Position numbers and translations under genes: made by a program. Below, piece after piece: positions 10,109-20,805 of a stretch of 64,000 bases of DNA. The notes beneath the pieces are model-generated. The model was not told where the DNA came from, made no database searches, and saw only the letters and a program-made list of their open reading frames with translations. Positions within the stretch are counted from its first letter, which is position 1. Each line of letters begins with the position of its first letter. Location: the NCBI GenBank assembly GCA_018262895.1, contig JADFDJ010000001.1:62001-126000 (forward strand), read 5' to 3'. The stretch is from Methanomassiliicoccus sp. GTDB taxonomy: Archaea; Thermoplasmatota; Thermoplasmata; Methanomassiliicoccales; Methanomassiliicoccaceae.

Positions 10109-11317
10109 TCACGAGATGACCCGGCGAACGTCCTTGGCGGTGGGCTTGGCCTTCAGTATCCCCTCGCACGAGTGCATGACGGTATCAGGGTCCTTCAGCA
10201 CGTTGCCGGTGCAGATGCACACCACTTTCTCGTCACGAGACACGATCCCGGAGTCCACGAGCTTGAGCAGCCCGGCTATAGAGGCAGCGGAGGCCGGCTC
10301 CACGCCCACGCCCTCGCTCCTGCCAAGCAGCTTCTGCGCGGCGAGTATCTCCTCGTCGGTCACCGATTCCGCGTACCCCTTGGTGTCGAATATGGCGCGC
10401 AGGGCCTTCCTCCCTGAGGCGGGGTTCCCGATGCGGATGGCGGTGGCCACCGTCTCCGGGTGCTCCTCGGGAACGAAGTCCCGCTTCCCGGAGCGGAACG
10501 CCTCCACTATGGGCGCGGAGCCCGCGGCCTGTATGCCGGTGAGCATGGGGATCCGGTCGATCCATCCCAGGGAGCGCCATTCCTTGAAGGCCTTGTACAC
10601 CGCCCAGATGTTGGCGGCGTTGCCCACCGGGAGGATGACGCGGTCCGGAACCTCGAAGTTCAGCTGGTCCACTATCTCGAAGGCCACGGTCTTCTGCCCC
10701 TCGGGGCGGTAGGGGTTGACGCTGTTGAGAAGGTACAGCTCCCTCTCCCGTGCCAGCTGCTTCACCACTGCCAGGGCGTCGTCGAAGTTTCCGTCCACCA
10801 TGACCACCTTGGCGCCGTAGAACATGGCCTGCGCCAGCTTCCCGGCGGCGACCTTTCCGGAGGGCAGGAGCACCACGCACCGCAGTCCCCCCTTGGCGGC
10901 ATAGGCCGCCAGGGACGCGGAGGTGTTCCCGGTGGAGGCACACCCCACGGTCCCGCAGCCCAGCTCCAGGGCTCGGGACACGCCCACGGTCATGCCGCGG
11001 TCCTTGAAGGAGCCGGTGGGGTTGGCGCCCTCGTACTTGACGTGGAGCCTCTTGATGCCCATTTTTCCCACCAGATTCTGGCAGTCGTACAGCGGTGTGC
11101 CGCCCTCCTGCAGGGAGATGGCCTTGGAGGCGTCCACCGGCAGGAAGGGGGCGTAGCGCCAGACCCCCAGCGGCCTCTTCCGAAGGTCGTACGGCCGTAT
11201 CCCGGCCGCAGCGTCCAGGTCCATCTCTATGGTCAGCAGGCCTCCGCACTTGGGGCAGGAATCCAGGAGGGGGTCCTCCACGTCCGCGCCGCACTCGAAA
11301 CATCGTACCTTATGCAT
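10109..11317 (-). CDS. thrC: Threonine synthase
   Basis: N-terminal zinc-ribbon CFECGADVEDPLLDSCPKCGG; PLP lysine region NPTGSFKDRGMTVGVSRA. Confidence 0.95.
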   Translation of the reverse strand: MHKVRCFECGADVEDPLLDSCPKCGGLLTIEMDLDAAAGIRPYDLRKRPLGVWRYAPFLPVDASKAISLQEGGTPLYDCQNLVGKMGIKRLHVKYEGANPTGSFKDRGMTVGVSRALELGCGTVGCASTGNTSASLAAYAAKGGLRCVVLLPSGKVAAGKLAQAMFYGAKVVMVDGNFDDALAVVKQLARERELYLLNSVNPYRPEGQKTVAFEIVDQLNFEVPDRVILPVGNAANIWAVYKAFKEWRSLGWIDRIPMLTGIQAAGSAPIVEAFRSGKRDFVPEEHPETVATAIRIGNPASGRKALRAIFDTKGYAESVTDEEILAAQKLLGRSEGVGVEPASAASIAGLLKLVDSGIVSRDEKVVCICTGNVLKDPDTVMHSCEGILKAKPTAKDVRRVIS

Positions 11318-11318
11318 C

Positions 11319-12254
11319 TCACACCCTCCTGCATCCGTCTCCCCAGGTGGTCACCCAAGTATCGCTGTTGATGCCGTGGCGGGCATACACGTCCCGCACC
11401 GCCGCGGAGATTTCCTTTCCCTCCTTTTGGTCCATATCGTACACGGCGATGACGCACGGTCCCGAACCGCCCAGGAAGACGCCGGCCGCGCCCGCGTCCA
11501 TGGCCGCGCTCTCCGCCTCTAAGAGATGGTGGTTAAGGGGGGCGCGGGCGGGCTCGATGACCACATCCTTCATGCTCCTCCCTATGAGGTCCACGTCCCC
11601 GCGGCACATCCCCAGCACCAGCGAGGAGGCGTTGCCCACCTCATAGATCATGCTCTTCAGGGGCACCTGCGCCGGCAGCACCTTGCGCGCCTCCTTGGTG
11701 CTCACCAGGAAGTCAGGCATGGTGACCACCACCCCCAGGTTCCGCGGGGGATCGACCCTCAGTATCTCGAAGGGATCGTAGGACTTGATGATGGTGAAGC
11801 CTCCCATCACCGCCGGTCCCACGTTGTCGGCGTGGAAGCTGCCCGAGGTGGTCTGCTCGGCCTTGGCCGCGCTGAAGACCAGCTCCTCCGGCCTGAGGGG
11901 GTTGTCCAGCAGCAGGTTGGCCGCGCACGCGCCCCCCGCCGCGGAGGCCCCGGAAGAACCTATGCCCGAGGCCGGGCGGATCCCCTTCTTTATCCTTATG
12001 GCCACACCGAAGTCGGCATTGGCCTGGGCCAGGACGGACATGGCCGCAATACCCGCGGAGTTCCTCTCCGCCGCGGTGGTGATGCTCTCAGCTCCCCATC
12101 CTTCGACCGCCTCGATGACCACGCCGCGCCCGGGGGTGCGCCTTGCCTCGATCACATCGAACGGCTCGCGAAGCGCCATGCCGAAAACGTCGAAACCGGA
12201 GCCCAGGTTAGATAGGGTTGCCGGGGACCTCACTGTGACCTTGTCCATGACCAT
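11319..12254 (-). CDS. thrB: Homoserine kinase (GHMP)
   Basis: VRSPATLSNLGSGFDVFGMAL; RPASGIGSSGASAAGGA; adjacent to thrC. Confidence 0.95.
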   Translation of the reverse strand: MVMDKVTVRSPATLSNLGSGFDVFGMALREPFDVIEARRTPGRGVVIEAVEGWGAESITTAAERNSAGIAAMSVLAQANADFGVAIRIKKGIRPASGIGSSGASAAGGACAANLLLDNPLRPEELVFSAAKAEQTTSGSFHADNVGPAVMGGFTIIKSYDPFEILRVDPPRNLGVVVTMPDFLVSTKEARKVLPAQVPLKSMIYEVGNASSLVLGMCRGDVDLIGRSMKDVVIEPARAPLNHHLLEAESAAMDAGAAGVFLGGSGPCVIAVYDMDQKEGKEISAAVRDVYARHGINSDTWVTTWGDGCRRV

Positions 12255-12422
12255 GATACCAACTCCGATGCCCCCTGAACATCGATGTCGGCGCCACCTG
12301 CTTTACCCATTATAAATATTTCCTCTTGGCGGTCCTTTCCCGCCAGAACGGCGCGGGATCCGTACGAAGGGCGCGGCCGGTGCCGAAATTTTCATTACCT
12401 CGGGCAAGGATTCCCATGCAGA

Positions 12423-12911
12423 ATGGTGAAGATTGACATCCTGGGCGTGAGAGGACAGGTTCAGGACACCAAGGTTTTCATATCCGCCCTCCAGTCGATA
12501 GACGGCGGGGAGGGGCTGGCTCTCGACGCTGACATTATCTGCGGTCGAGACCATCTGGTATCGGCGACGATGCACGCATCGAGGGCTTTCGAGAGGGGCG
12601 TCAACGCCTCCTCCAACCTGGCCATGGAAACGATGCTGTACGCATCCGGGGAGAGGCAGATCTCCAAGGCCACCAAGAAGATGGGGCTCAAGGTCGGGTG
12701 CGAGCGCATCGCGCTCGTCCTATTCAACGTTCAGGACGTCCAGAAGGTGCTGCGGGAGCATGGCCTGGAGAGGGACGACTCCGTCCTCGAGGCCTCGGTG
12801 GAGAAGGCCCTGCGGTTCGGAATCTCCCACGAGGAGCTCAGGGCCGTGCCCGCCGACCGCTTCGAGGACCTGGTCCTGGAGAGAGTAGCCTTCGTCGGCC
12901 TTCATAAGTGA
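12423..12911 (+). CDS. KEOPS complex subunit Cgi121-like
   Basis: MVKIDILGVRGQVQDTKVFISALQ...HLVSATMHASRAFERGVNASSNLAMETMLYASGERQISKATKKMGLK. Confidence 0.85.
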   Translation: MVKIDILGVRGQVQDTKVFISALQSIDGGEGLALDADIICGRDHLVSATMHASRAFERGVNASSNLAMETMLYASGERQISKATKKMGLKVGCERIALVLFNVQDVQKVLREHGLERDDSVLEASVEKALRFGISHEELRAVPADRFEDLVLERVAFVGLHK

Positions 12912-13090
12912 CCCGGAACGCATGCTCCCTCCGGTCTTCCAGCAGCATTTTGCTGTCTTGATAAACCGAATTTGATTAATGCCTATTGCATATAATCCAG
13001 TTCGATTCTCAGAGCAAAACGCTTAAACCTTGACCGTAAAATCATTGGGCTTGGCCCGCACTAGGGGCGGGTCCGGACCGGGATCAAGGC

Positions 13091-16000
13091 TTGACCAGCG
13101 ATTATCTCAAGCAACTCCAGCTCACCAAGCAGCTGGAGCAGAAGGCCAAGGATGCGGCCAAGTTCCGCAAGTCTGCTGAGGACAAGCTCGCCGAGGCCGA
13201 GCGAGCGGTAGCGGCAGCCATTTCCATGGGGATAGATGCCAAGGAGGCACAGAAGGCGCTGACGGATGGCCGGACGGCCTTCGGCAAGCGGGACTACAAC
13301 GCTGCCCTCGCCGCTGCTGAGAGCGCCCGCGCCTCCGCCGATAATCTTCAGAAGACCCTGGTCAACGGTGTGCTCAGCTCCGCCGACGGCATCCTGGCCA
13401 TGATCGAGGACAGGAGCGAGGAGCGCCAGAGATTGGAGGAGCTGCTGGAAAGCTCCCGGGGGTCCCTCGAAGAGGGCAGGTCCGAGGAGGCCATGACCGA
13501 GGCCAAGGCCGCCCTGGAATCGGTAAAGGCCTACGCCGACCGTCGGGTGACGGAAATGTTCGCCCAGGTGAAGCGCTCTATTGACCTGGCGGAGAAGGAG
13601 GGCATTGCCACCGCGGCCAAGAAACAGGCGCTGGCCAAGGCCGTCAAGCTGCACGGCGACGGCAACCTGGAGGAGTCCCTGAACCGGCTCGCTGCGTGTT
13701 ACAAGAGCGTACACGAGTCCTTCTCCAAGCTGATAGGGGACCGCTCCACGTCCCTGTTGGAGACGGCGGAGCAGGTAGCGGTCGGTGGTGATATGTCGCC
13801 CGTCTCCGTTCCGGTGGCCAGGGCCCAGGAGTGCCTTGCCCACGGGCAGTTCGAGGAGGCCATGTTCCTCCTGGGCGAGGGGCAGAAGGCACTGTCCCCT
13901 CTGCTGTCGATATCGGTCCAGAACCGGCTTGCCGAGCAGCTGCCGAGATCCTACTGGCTCCGTGAGCAGGGGGCGAACATAGGCCGGTTCGCCACCGCCA
14001 GCAAGAAGGCGACGGAGGCAGCGAAGGCCGGGCAGAGCGAGGAGGCCCTGGAGTGGCTGAGGCGGGCCGAGAAGGCCCTGCGCGACGGCGAGGCCGAGGT
14101 GTTCCTTATGACCATCGAGGGAATGCGCCCCCGCCTGCTCATCGCCCGGCGGTTCAACCTTGACATCACCCCCATGCTCACGATGCTGGAGGATTCCCGG
14201 CAGGAGACGGCCATGGGCAGGGGCCGGGAGGCGCTGGAGCTGGTGCAGAAGGCTTCGGAGGAGCTGGACAGGCGCCTGGGGGAGATAGCGGAGATGGAGG
14301 CGGTCCTGGATAAGACCAGAGAGGTCTTCCTGGAGGCCGGGGCCATGAAGGTCATGTCCCCTGAGGCGGGGGAGATGGTCCGTGCCGCACGTGAGGCCGC
14401 CCTTGCCGGTCGGCTGACCGACGCCCTCGGAGGGCTCACCCAGGCCCGGGAGGTGCTCCTGCGAACAGTGCTGGAGCGCTTGGGACCGCAGCTCCTGGAG
14501 AGCGAGCTGAAGGTGGCCATCGGCCTGTCCATGGGAGCTTCAGTGGAGGATGACTCCGAAGTGCTTGAGGAGATCGAGGACGACCTCCGGAACGGCCACC
14601 TGAAGGGGATAGCGGAGCGCCTGAGCACCATGAGCACGACCCTGGAGGGCGCGCTCATGACCGCAGCCCAGCTGGCAGTGGTGGAGGCGGAGCAGGTCAC
14701 CTCCTCCAACTATATCGGTGTCAACCTCTCCGAGGTCCGCGAGAAGGTCAAGCAGGCGCGGGTGCTGATGGAGAGGAGGGAGTGGAGGCAGTCCTTCGTC
14801 CTAGCCCAGGAGGCCGTGGAGGAGGCCAACTCCATAAAGAGAGCGTCCCTGGTCACCTTGAAGGAGCAGACCCTGTCCCTCCTCGGCATCGGCAGGCAGC
14901 TGGGGATCGACCCCCAGACCATCGACCTATGGAGCTCAACCATGAGCTCGGACGATTCCGAGCCCTCGGAGGCCCTGCGGTCGCTGGCGGAGACGTACAA
15001 CCATGCCCGGGTCCAGGTCAAGGAGGAGCTCGCACGAAGCTTCGCGCAGCTGCAGCGGGCCTCATCCAGCGCTCACCGCAAGGGAGTTACCACGGAGCAC
15101 GTGGACCAGCTCGCGGAAGAGGGCACCAGGGCCCTGTCGTCCTTCGAGGTGGAGGTGTCCTTCGCCAAGCTCCAGGCCGCAGAGAAGGAGCTGGAGAAGA
15201 CCACGGCACTGCACAACGAGGTCTACGACCTCATAGTGCTCCTCTCCCGCCTCACCAGCGAGATCCAGGTACCGTCCGGAAGCAAGGTCCAGCCCCTGCT
15301 GAAGGAGACCAAGAGGCTCTTCGAGGCCGGGCTCTACGATGGTGCCAGGACCTCTGCGCGTAACTGCTACCGGGAGGCCGAGACCATCGGCGCCCACATA
15401 CTTGTCCCCCGCAAGGTGCAGGAGGTACAGCAGCTGCTCCCGGTCGCCAGGCAGCTGGACCCCGGCATCGAGGGCGAGGGTGAGATCGAGGCCGCGACCG
15501 AGCTGGTAAGGAAGGGTAAGGCGGCCGAGGCCATGTCCCAGCTTAAGGACCTCCAGAAGCGTCTGACCGATACCATCAACGATGGCATCCTGTCGGAGAT
15601 CGGGGAGCTGCGTGCCACTCTCGACAAGGAGGACCTGGGGAGGGATGAGGTCAACACCATGGCGGTGATCGAGAAGGCCGAGAGCCTCCTTGCCGATCAG
15701 CGATACGCGGACGCCCTTCGCGCGGTGCGCTTCGCCCGCAGCGAGACCGCTCAGGCCGTGAACGTCCTGCAGGCCTCCCAGCAGGAGCTGGTGCGGGTCG
15801 AGGGGGTTCTGGAGGAGATGTCCTCCCTGGGCTTCGAGGTAAGGGAGGCCAGATTGCTGCTTGAACAGGCCCGCAGATACCGTTCCAGCGGCCGCTTCAA
15901 CCTCGTGGCGGAGATGGCGCGGCGGGCCGAGCACAGCGCCTGCATCGCCGCGGGGGAGCAGACCAGGAAAATGGTGGAGGGCGTGGAGAAGGATGCCGAC

Positions 16001-17299
16001 GTAACTGGCATCGCCGGGACCGACCTCGAAGGCCTGAGGGCGAGCGTGGTGGCCGGTGTCTCCGGGTACGTGGAACGCCGCCGCTATGTGGAGGCGCTGC
16101 AGGCCATAGAGCAGTACCGCGAGCGCCTGCAGGGCATGAAGGGGCTGAAGGAGAGCTGCGCATCGTCCCTGGACAAGGTCAGGGAGAAGCTGTCCCCATT
16201 GCCCGGAAGCTCCCTCCTGGTCGCCGAGACATCGAAGCTCCTGACCCAGGCCCAGAAGGCACTGGAAGAGGGATCGTTCGAATCCTGCTGGTCCATCATG
16301 ACCCCCTGCCGAGCCTCGGCCGATGCCGCGGTCTTGTGGCACCAGGGCTGCTCCCGCCGGCTGGAGGAGGTGCGGTCCAGGCTCACCGCTGATAAGGATG
16401 CCGCAAGCAACGCCCATATAACCTCCCTCCTGGACTCCGCCGGAAAGGCGCTGGCCGAGGGCAGGTACGAGGATATGAACCGTGACCTGCTGCGGGCGGA
16501 GCGAATATTCGATAGGGGGCAGCGTATGGCCGCCCGGAGGGGGCTATCCGAGCTGGTCAACCTCGCCCGCCTATATCCCTTCCTGGGGCTCACCCTCAAG
16601 AACATCCCCGCGGAGGCCTTGCCCCTGCTGGACCGCCGCATCAGCGACCTGGAGACAGGGGCGAGCGTGAACAGGGCGCTCGCGGCCATGAGGGGTACGG
16701 TGTGCAAGGCCATCATCACCAAGGGATCCAAGGCCAAGACGGTCGCCGGCAAGAAGGGCAACGCGGAGGCGGTCAATGCTCTGCTGAAGGATGCCGAGAG
16801 ATACCTGGCCGAGGGGCGGCTGGATCGGGCCGCATGCCTAGTTCGCGAGGCCGAGGTGCTCTCCGAGGCCACGGTCGCGGAGGTGACGGAGCTGAGAGAG
16901 CTGTACCGCCGCTACGAGCAGCTGGAGCCCTTCGCCGAGAGCCTAGGCGAGGACGGGGGATGGTACCAGGAGTTCCGCGCTTCGTTCACCTCAAAGAGCA
17001 TCGCCGATGCCCTGAAGCACATGCGGCAGGCAACGTCGCTCATCGACCGCGCCACCGCCGACCAGCTGCCGCGCCTGGTGCTGACCTCGAACGAGGTCTC
17101 CAACACCGGGGCCTCCCCTGCCCTGGGCCTGGTGCTGGATGGGGTGCCAGGCTCTGACGAGATAGACCTGGCCACCGTCCTGTGGCCCCGAACATCGGTC
17201 CCTCTGCCCAGGAAGGGGAAGGATGGCAAGGTGGTTCTCAGCTACCGTGCCCTCTTCGTGCCCCAGCCCTTCGCCGCGGTGCTTGGACCGACCCAGTAG
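13091..17299 (+). CDS. 1402-aa helical repeat (TPR-like/coiled-coil) protein with beta-rich C-terminus
   Basis: TTG start; about 18 degenerate units of the form (E/D)GR(Y/F)xxAxxxxxxAxxxL; codon-dense full-length ORF. Confidence 0.85.
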   Translation: MTSDYLKQLQLTKQLEQKAKDAAKFRKSAEDKLAEAERAVAAAISMGIDAKEAQKALTDGRTAFGKRDYNAALAAAESARASADNLQKTLVNGVLSSADGILAMIEDRSEERQRLEELLESSRGSLEEGRSEEAMTEAKAALESVKAYADRRVTEMFAQVKRSIDLAEKEGIATAAKKQALAKAVKLHGDGNLEESLNRLAACYKSVHESFSKLIGDRSTSLLETAEQVAVGGDMSPVSVPVARAQECLAHGQFEEAMFLLGEGQKALSPLLSISVQNRLAEQLPRSYWLREQGANIGRFATASKKATEAAKAGQSEEALEWLRRAEKALRDGEAEVFLMTIEGMRPRLLIARRFNLDITPMLTMLEDSRQETAMGRGREALELVQKASEELDRRLGEIAEMEAVLDKTREVFLEAGAMKVMSPEAGEMVRAAREAALAGRLTDALGGLTQAREVLLRTVLERLGPQLLESELKVAIGLSMGASVEDDSEVLEEIEDDLRNGHLKGIAERLSTMSTTLEGALMTAAQLAVVEAEQVTSSNYIGVNLSEVREKVKQARVLMERREWRQSFVLAQEAVEEANSIKRASLVTLKEQTLSLLGIGRQLGIDPQTIDLWSSTMSSDDSEPSEALRSLAETYNHARVQVKEELARSFAQLQRASSSAHRKGVTTEHVDQLAEEGTRALSSFEVEVSFAKLQAAEKELEKTTALHNEVYDLIVLLSRLTSEIQVPSGSKVQPLLKETKRLFEAGLYDGARTSARNCYREAETIGAHILVPRKVQEVQQLLPVARQLDPGIEGEGEIEAATELVRKGKAAEAMSQLKDLQKRLTDTINDGILSEIGELRATLDKEDLGRDEVNTMAVIEKAESLLADQRYADALRAVRFARSETAQAVNVLQASQQELVRVEGVLEEMSSLGFEVREARLLLEQARRYRSSGRFNLVAEMARRAEHSACIAAGEQTRKMVEGVEKDADVTGIAGTDLEGLRASVVAGVSGYVERRRYVEALQAIEQYRERLQGMKGLKESCASSLDKVREKLSPLPGSSLLVAETSKLLTQAQKALEEGSFESCWSIMTPCRASADAAVLWHQGCSRRLEEVRSRLTADKDAASNAHITSLLDSAGKALAEGRYEDMNRDLLRAERIFDRGQRMAARRGLSELVNLARLYPFLGLTLKNIPAEALPLLDRRISDLETGASVNRALAAMRGTVCKAIITKGSKAKTVAGKKGNAEAVNALLKDAERYLAEGRLDRAACLVREAEVLSEATVAEVTELRELYRRYEQLEPFAESLGEDGGWYQEFRASFTSKSIADALKHMRQATSLIDRATADQLPRLVLTSNEVSNTGASPALGLVLDGVPGSDEIDLATVLWPRTSVPLPRKGKDGKVVLSYRALFVPQPFAAVLGPTQ

Positions 17300-17323
17300 A
17301 AAAAGGGTCCTTAAGGGGTTTCG

Positions 17324-17725
17324 TCACCGCAGGGGCATGAACTTGTACCCGTAGTGGATGATGCCGGACGGCCCTTCCTCGCCGACCTTGCGGATGGTGG
17401 CCTGGACCCTCATACCGATGGTCACGTCCGCGGGCTCGCAGTCGATTATCTGCCCCGTGAGGCGGATGCCCTCGTCCATCATGATTATGGCGATGACGTA
17501 GGGCTTCTGCAGCTCGAACTGCGAGGGGGCATCATGGACGATGGAAAAGGACAGTACCTCGCCCTTTCCCTCCAGGTGGAAGTGCTCCATCTTCCCCAAG
17601 CTCTTGCGGTGGCATACCGGGCACACCGACCGCGGGGGGAAGTACAGCCGTCCGCAGTTGCCGCACTTCGTCCCGATGAGATTGTAGCGGGACTCGTTCT
17701 CCCTCCAGAACCTGGCTACGGTCAT
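17324..17725 (-). CDS. DUF35/OB-fold zinc-ribbon protein, partner of archaeal thiolase/HMGS
   Basis: CGNCGRLYFPPRSVCPVCHRKSLGKME; directly downstream of thiolase. Confidence 0.9.
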   Translation of the reverse strand: MTVARFWRENESRYNLIGTKCGNCGRLYFPPRSVCPVCHRKSLGKMEHFHLEGKGEVLSFSIVHDAPSQFELQKPYVIAIIMMDEGIRLTGQIIDCEPADVTIGMRVQATIRKVGEEGPSGIIHYGYKFMPLR

Positions 17726-18895
17726 CTAGTTCACCCTCCCCAGGATGGTGACGATGGCCGTGGCCCCGGTCCCTCCGACGTTGTGCGCCAGGCCGCGCTC
17801 GGCCCCGGCGACCTGCCGCTTTCCCGCCTGGCCCCGCAGCTGGTAGACCAGCTCCACGACCTGGGCGATGCCCGTGGCCCCGATGGGGTCGCCGCGCGCC
17901 TTCAGCCCGCCGGAGGTGTTGACGGCGATCTTCGCTCCCAGGGCGGTCTGCCCCTCGGCCGTGGCCTTGCCTCCCTCCCCTTTGGGGAAGAAGCCCAGGT
18001 CCTCGACGGCCAGGATCTCGGAGATGGTGAAGTTGTCGTGGACCTCCGCCACCTGGATGCCCGAGGCGTCGGTGCCCGCCTGCTTGAACGCTCTCCGCGC
18101 CGCGACGCTGGTGGCGTCGAAGCGGGTTATGCTCTCGCGATGTGCCAGCGCCAGGGTGTCCGACGCCTGCCCGGAGGCGAGCACCTTCACCGGGGTGTCG
18201 GTGTACTTCCTGGCCTTGTCCATGCAGCACAGAACCACCGCTGCCGCCCCGTCGGATATTGGCGCGCAGTCGAACATGCCCAGGGGCTCGGCCACCGGAG
18301 GCGACTTGAGGACAGCGTCCAGCTTTATCTCCTTCTGGTACTGCGCCTTGGGGTTGAGGGAGCCGTGCTTGTGGTTCTTGACAGCGACCATGCCCATCTG
18401 CTCCCGGGTGGTACCGAACTCGTGCATGTGGCGCCGGGCGATGAGAGCGTGCAGCGCCGGGAACGTGGCCCCGAAGGCCGTCTCCCACTGCTGGTCCGCC
18501 GCCGTGGCCTGGATCTCCGTGGACAGCACGTCGCCGACGTCGGTCATCTTCTCCGCCCCGCCCACGACCACGATGTCATGCATCCCCGAGGCCACCGCCA
18601 AGTAACCTTGTCGGAACGCCAGGCCTCCGGACGCGCCCGCCGCCTCCACCCTGGTGGCCGGTATGTTATCCCGCGCCAGACCGGAATAGTCGGCTATGAG
18701 CGCCCCGATGTGCTCCTGCTCTATGAACTTCCCCGCGGACATGTTGCCCACGTACAGGGCGTCTATCTCCTCGCCCGACAGGTTGGCATCCCCCACCGCG
18801 GCCAGGCCAGCCTGTATGCCCAGGTCGCGGAAGGACTGGTCCCACAGCTCCCCGAACTTGGTGTCCCCGATGCCGATGATCGCTACATCTCTCAT
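17726..18895 (-). CDS. Archaeal acetyl-CoA acetyltransferase (thiolase)
   Basis: [25 protein letters not shown]...[17 protein letters not shown]...[10 protein letters not shown]. Confidence 0.92.
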   Translation of the reverse strand: MRDVAIIGIGDTKFGELWDQSFRDLGIQAGLAAVGDANLSGEEIDALYVGNMSAGKFIEQEHIGALIADYSGLARDNIPATRVEAAGASGGLAFRQGYLAVASGMHDIVVVGGAEKMTDVGDVLSTEIQATAADQQWETAFGATFPALHALIARRHMHEFGTTREQMGMVAVKNHKHGSLNPKAQYQKEIKLDAVLKSPPVAEPLGMFDCAPISDGAAAVVLCCMDKARKYTDTPVKVLASGQASDTLALAHRESITRFDATSVAARRAFKQAGTDASGIQVAEVHDNFTISEILAVEDLGFFPKGEGGKATAEGQTALGAKIAVNTSGGLKARGDPIGATGIAQVVELVYQLRGQAGKRQVAGAERGLAHNVGGTGATAIVTILGRVN

Positions 18896-19950
18896 TCTGC
18901 TCCCTCCTTCATCCTGATCTTGCCCCGGTACTTGGCGTAGGTGGCGTAGTCCAGGAACTTCTTCCTCTCCACCAGCTCCTTGACCGTGGGCGCCTTCTCA
19001 CGACGGAGGTCCTTGATCGCGTCCGTAACGGTGATGTCGAACGCGTCCGAGCCGGCACCGGAACCGTAGGCCACGGCGAAGATGCGCTGCCCCGGCTCGG
19101 CCACGTCCAGTACCGACGCCAACCCCAGGGGGACCGCGCCGGAATAGGTGTTGCCGATGAAGGGCGTCAGTAACCCGACCTCGATCTGCTGCTCCGTGAA
19201 GCCCAGCTGCTTGGCGACCCTCACCGGGAACTTGCCGTTGGGCTGGTGGAACACCGCGTACTGGTAGTCTGCAGGCTTGGTGCCCATGATGCTGAACAGG
19301 CTCCTGGCCGCGGCCAGTATGTGCTTGAAGTAGGCCGGCTCGCCGGTGAAGCGCCCACCGTGCGAGGGGTAGCACTGCCCCTCGCGGCGCCAGAAGTCCG
19401 GAGTGTCCGTGGTGTAGGAGCAGGTCCTGTTCACCCTGGCGATCACGTTCTCAGAGCCGATGAGGTATGCCGCTCCGCCGGCCGAGGCGGAGAACTCCAG
19501 CGCGTCCCCGGGCGCTCCCTGGGAGGTGTCGGCACCGATGGCCACGCCGTACTTGATCATGCCCGAGCCCACCAGCCCCATGCACGTCTGGATAGCGGCC
19601 GTGCCGGCCTTGCAGGCGAACTCGTAATCGGCCACGGTGAGGTTCGGACCGGCGCCGATGGCCTCGGCCACCACGGTGCCAGTGGGCTTAACGGCATAAG
19701 GATGCGACTCCGAGCCGACGTAGATCGCACCGATGTCCTGGGGGCTGACGTCGCAGCGCCGCATCATGTTCCTGGCCGCCTCGATGGAGATGGTTATGAC
19801 GTCCTCGTCCGGCGAGGGAACGGACTTGGAGAGTATCAGGAGGTTCTTGCTCATCTGCTCTCCGTCGGTCCCCCACACCCTGCCGATCTCCTGCGGGGTG
19901 ATCCTGTACCGGGGCAGGTACGCCCCGTAGCTGACAATGCCTACTTCCAT
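18892..19950 (-). CDS. Hydroxymethylglutaryl-CoA synthase
   Basis: [17 protein letters not shown]...[24 protein letters not shown]. Confidence 0.95.
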   Translation of the reverse strand: MEVGIVSYGAYLPRYRITPQEIGRVWGTDGEQMSKNLLILSKSVPSPDEDVITISIEAARNMMRRCDVSPQDIGAIYVGSESHPYAVKPTGTVVAEAIGAGPNLTVADYEFACKAGTAAIQTCMGLVGSGMIKYGVAIGADTSQGAPGDALEFSASAGGAAYLIGSENVIARVNRTCSYTTDTPDFWRREGQCYPSHGGRFTGEPAYFKHILAAARSLFSIMGTKPADYQYAVFHQPNGKFPVRVAKQLGFTEQQIEVGLLTPFIGNTYSGAVPLGLASVLDVAEPGQRIFAVAYGSGAGSDAFDITVTDAIKDLRREKAPTVKELVERKKFLDYATYAKYRGKIRMKEGAE

Positions 19951-19960
19951 TGCATTCCTC

Positions 19961-20644
19961 CTAAGTGAGCTTCTTGAGCCGGTCGATCATGGTACCGACC
20001 GGCATTTCCGTCTTTATAAGTGGAATCCCCTCGAGAGTGGCCAGCTTGATTGCCAGCTCGTCAACGTGCTCCGGGCGGTGGTAACCGACCATGCTGGGCT
20101 TCAGCGGATGCGCGCGGATGGCGATCATGGGGGAGCGGCCGAACTTGACCCCGGTGAAGATCAGGGCCCGCTCGCTCGACCACCCGTATATCTTAAGGTA
20201 ATCGAACGAGGACAGCGAGGTGATGGCCTTGATGGAGTCGATGATGGTGTAACCGTGGATGTGGCGTTCCAGGGAGATGCCCTCGTTCAGGGTATCGGCC
20301 TCTATGATGTCCATGAACTCCGACGCGGCCAGGCTGGTGCGGAACTCGTTGATGCTGATGATGCAGTCGTGCTTCTCCCCGAGGTCGTACTTCTTCAGCA
20401 CTCTCCCCCCGGAGCGCTCGTCCAGATCTATAAGCCCGTCGACCATGCGCCGGATGATGGCGATCCCGGGCGACTTCCTCCGTCCGGACTCATAGTCACT
20501 GATGACCGACGGCGATATTCCCAGGTTCCGCGCCATCTCCTGCTGGGAGATGCCGAACTCCTCCCTCCACTTGCGGATGGTCTTGCCCGCGTCCGCAGAG
20601 AGAGTTATCTCTCCTGCGATCTTCTCCCGCAGCTGCTCCCTCAT
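19961..20644 (-). CDS. XRE-type HTH regulator of the mevalonate operon
   Basis: [38 protein letters not shown]; first gene of the HMGS-thiolase-DUF35 operon. Confidence 0.9.
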   Translation of the reverse strand: MREQLREKIAGEITLSADAGKTIRKWREEFGISQQEMARNLGISPSVISDYESGRRKSPGIAIIRRMVDGLIDLDERSGGRVLKKYDLGEKHDCIISINEFRTSLAASEFMDIIEADTLNEGISLERHIHGYTIIDSIKAITSLSSFDYLKIYGWSSERALIFTGVKFGRSPMIAIRAHPLKPSMVGYHRPEHVDELAIKLATLEGIPLIKTEMPVGTMIDRLKKLT

Positions 20645-20679
20645 CGCGTCCGGGAGTAACTGGCTGTGTATTTATAAGT

Positions 20680-20698
20680 GTCGTAGGAGCTATACGAC
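20680..20698. promoter_or_regulatory. Palindrome GTCGTA-N7-TACGAC next to TATA box CTTATAAATA (minus strand)
   Basis: Exact 6-bp arms at 20680-20685 and 20693-20698; TATA-like element at 20670-20679; HTH gene starts at 20644. Confidence 0.55.
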
Positions 20699-20805
20699 AA
20701 AACATGTATGGGGTGGAGGCGGGTCGCGGCGCACCGGGTCCCAACCAGTAACATTAGCGCAAGTGTACTGGACATGAATTTCAGGGGGCGCATCGATGGT
20801 CGGTC

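Noticed and set aside
10233-11303. 356-aa alternative-frame ORF inside thrC
   Set aside because: R/G/P/H-rich out-of-frame translation; thrC is clear.
15062-16417. 451-aa minus-strand ORF antisense to the 1402-aa repeat protein
   Set aside because: Shadow ORF; the plus strand has repeat structure and coding character over 4.2 kb.
17354-18940. 528-aa plus-strand ORF antisense to thiolase/DUF35
   Set aside because: Spans two well-identified minus-strand genes; composition typical of antisense shadow.
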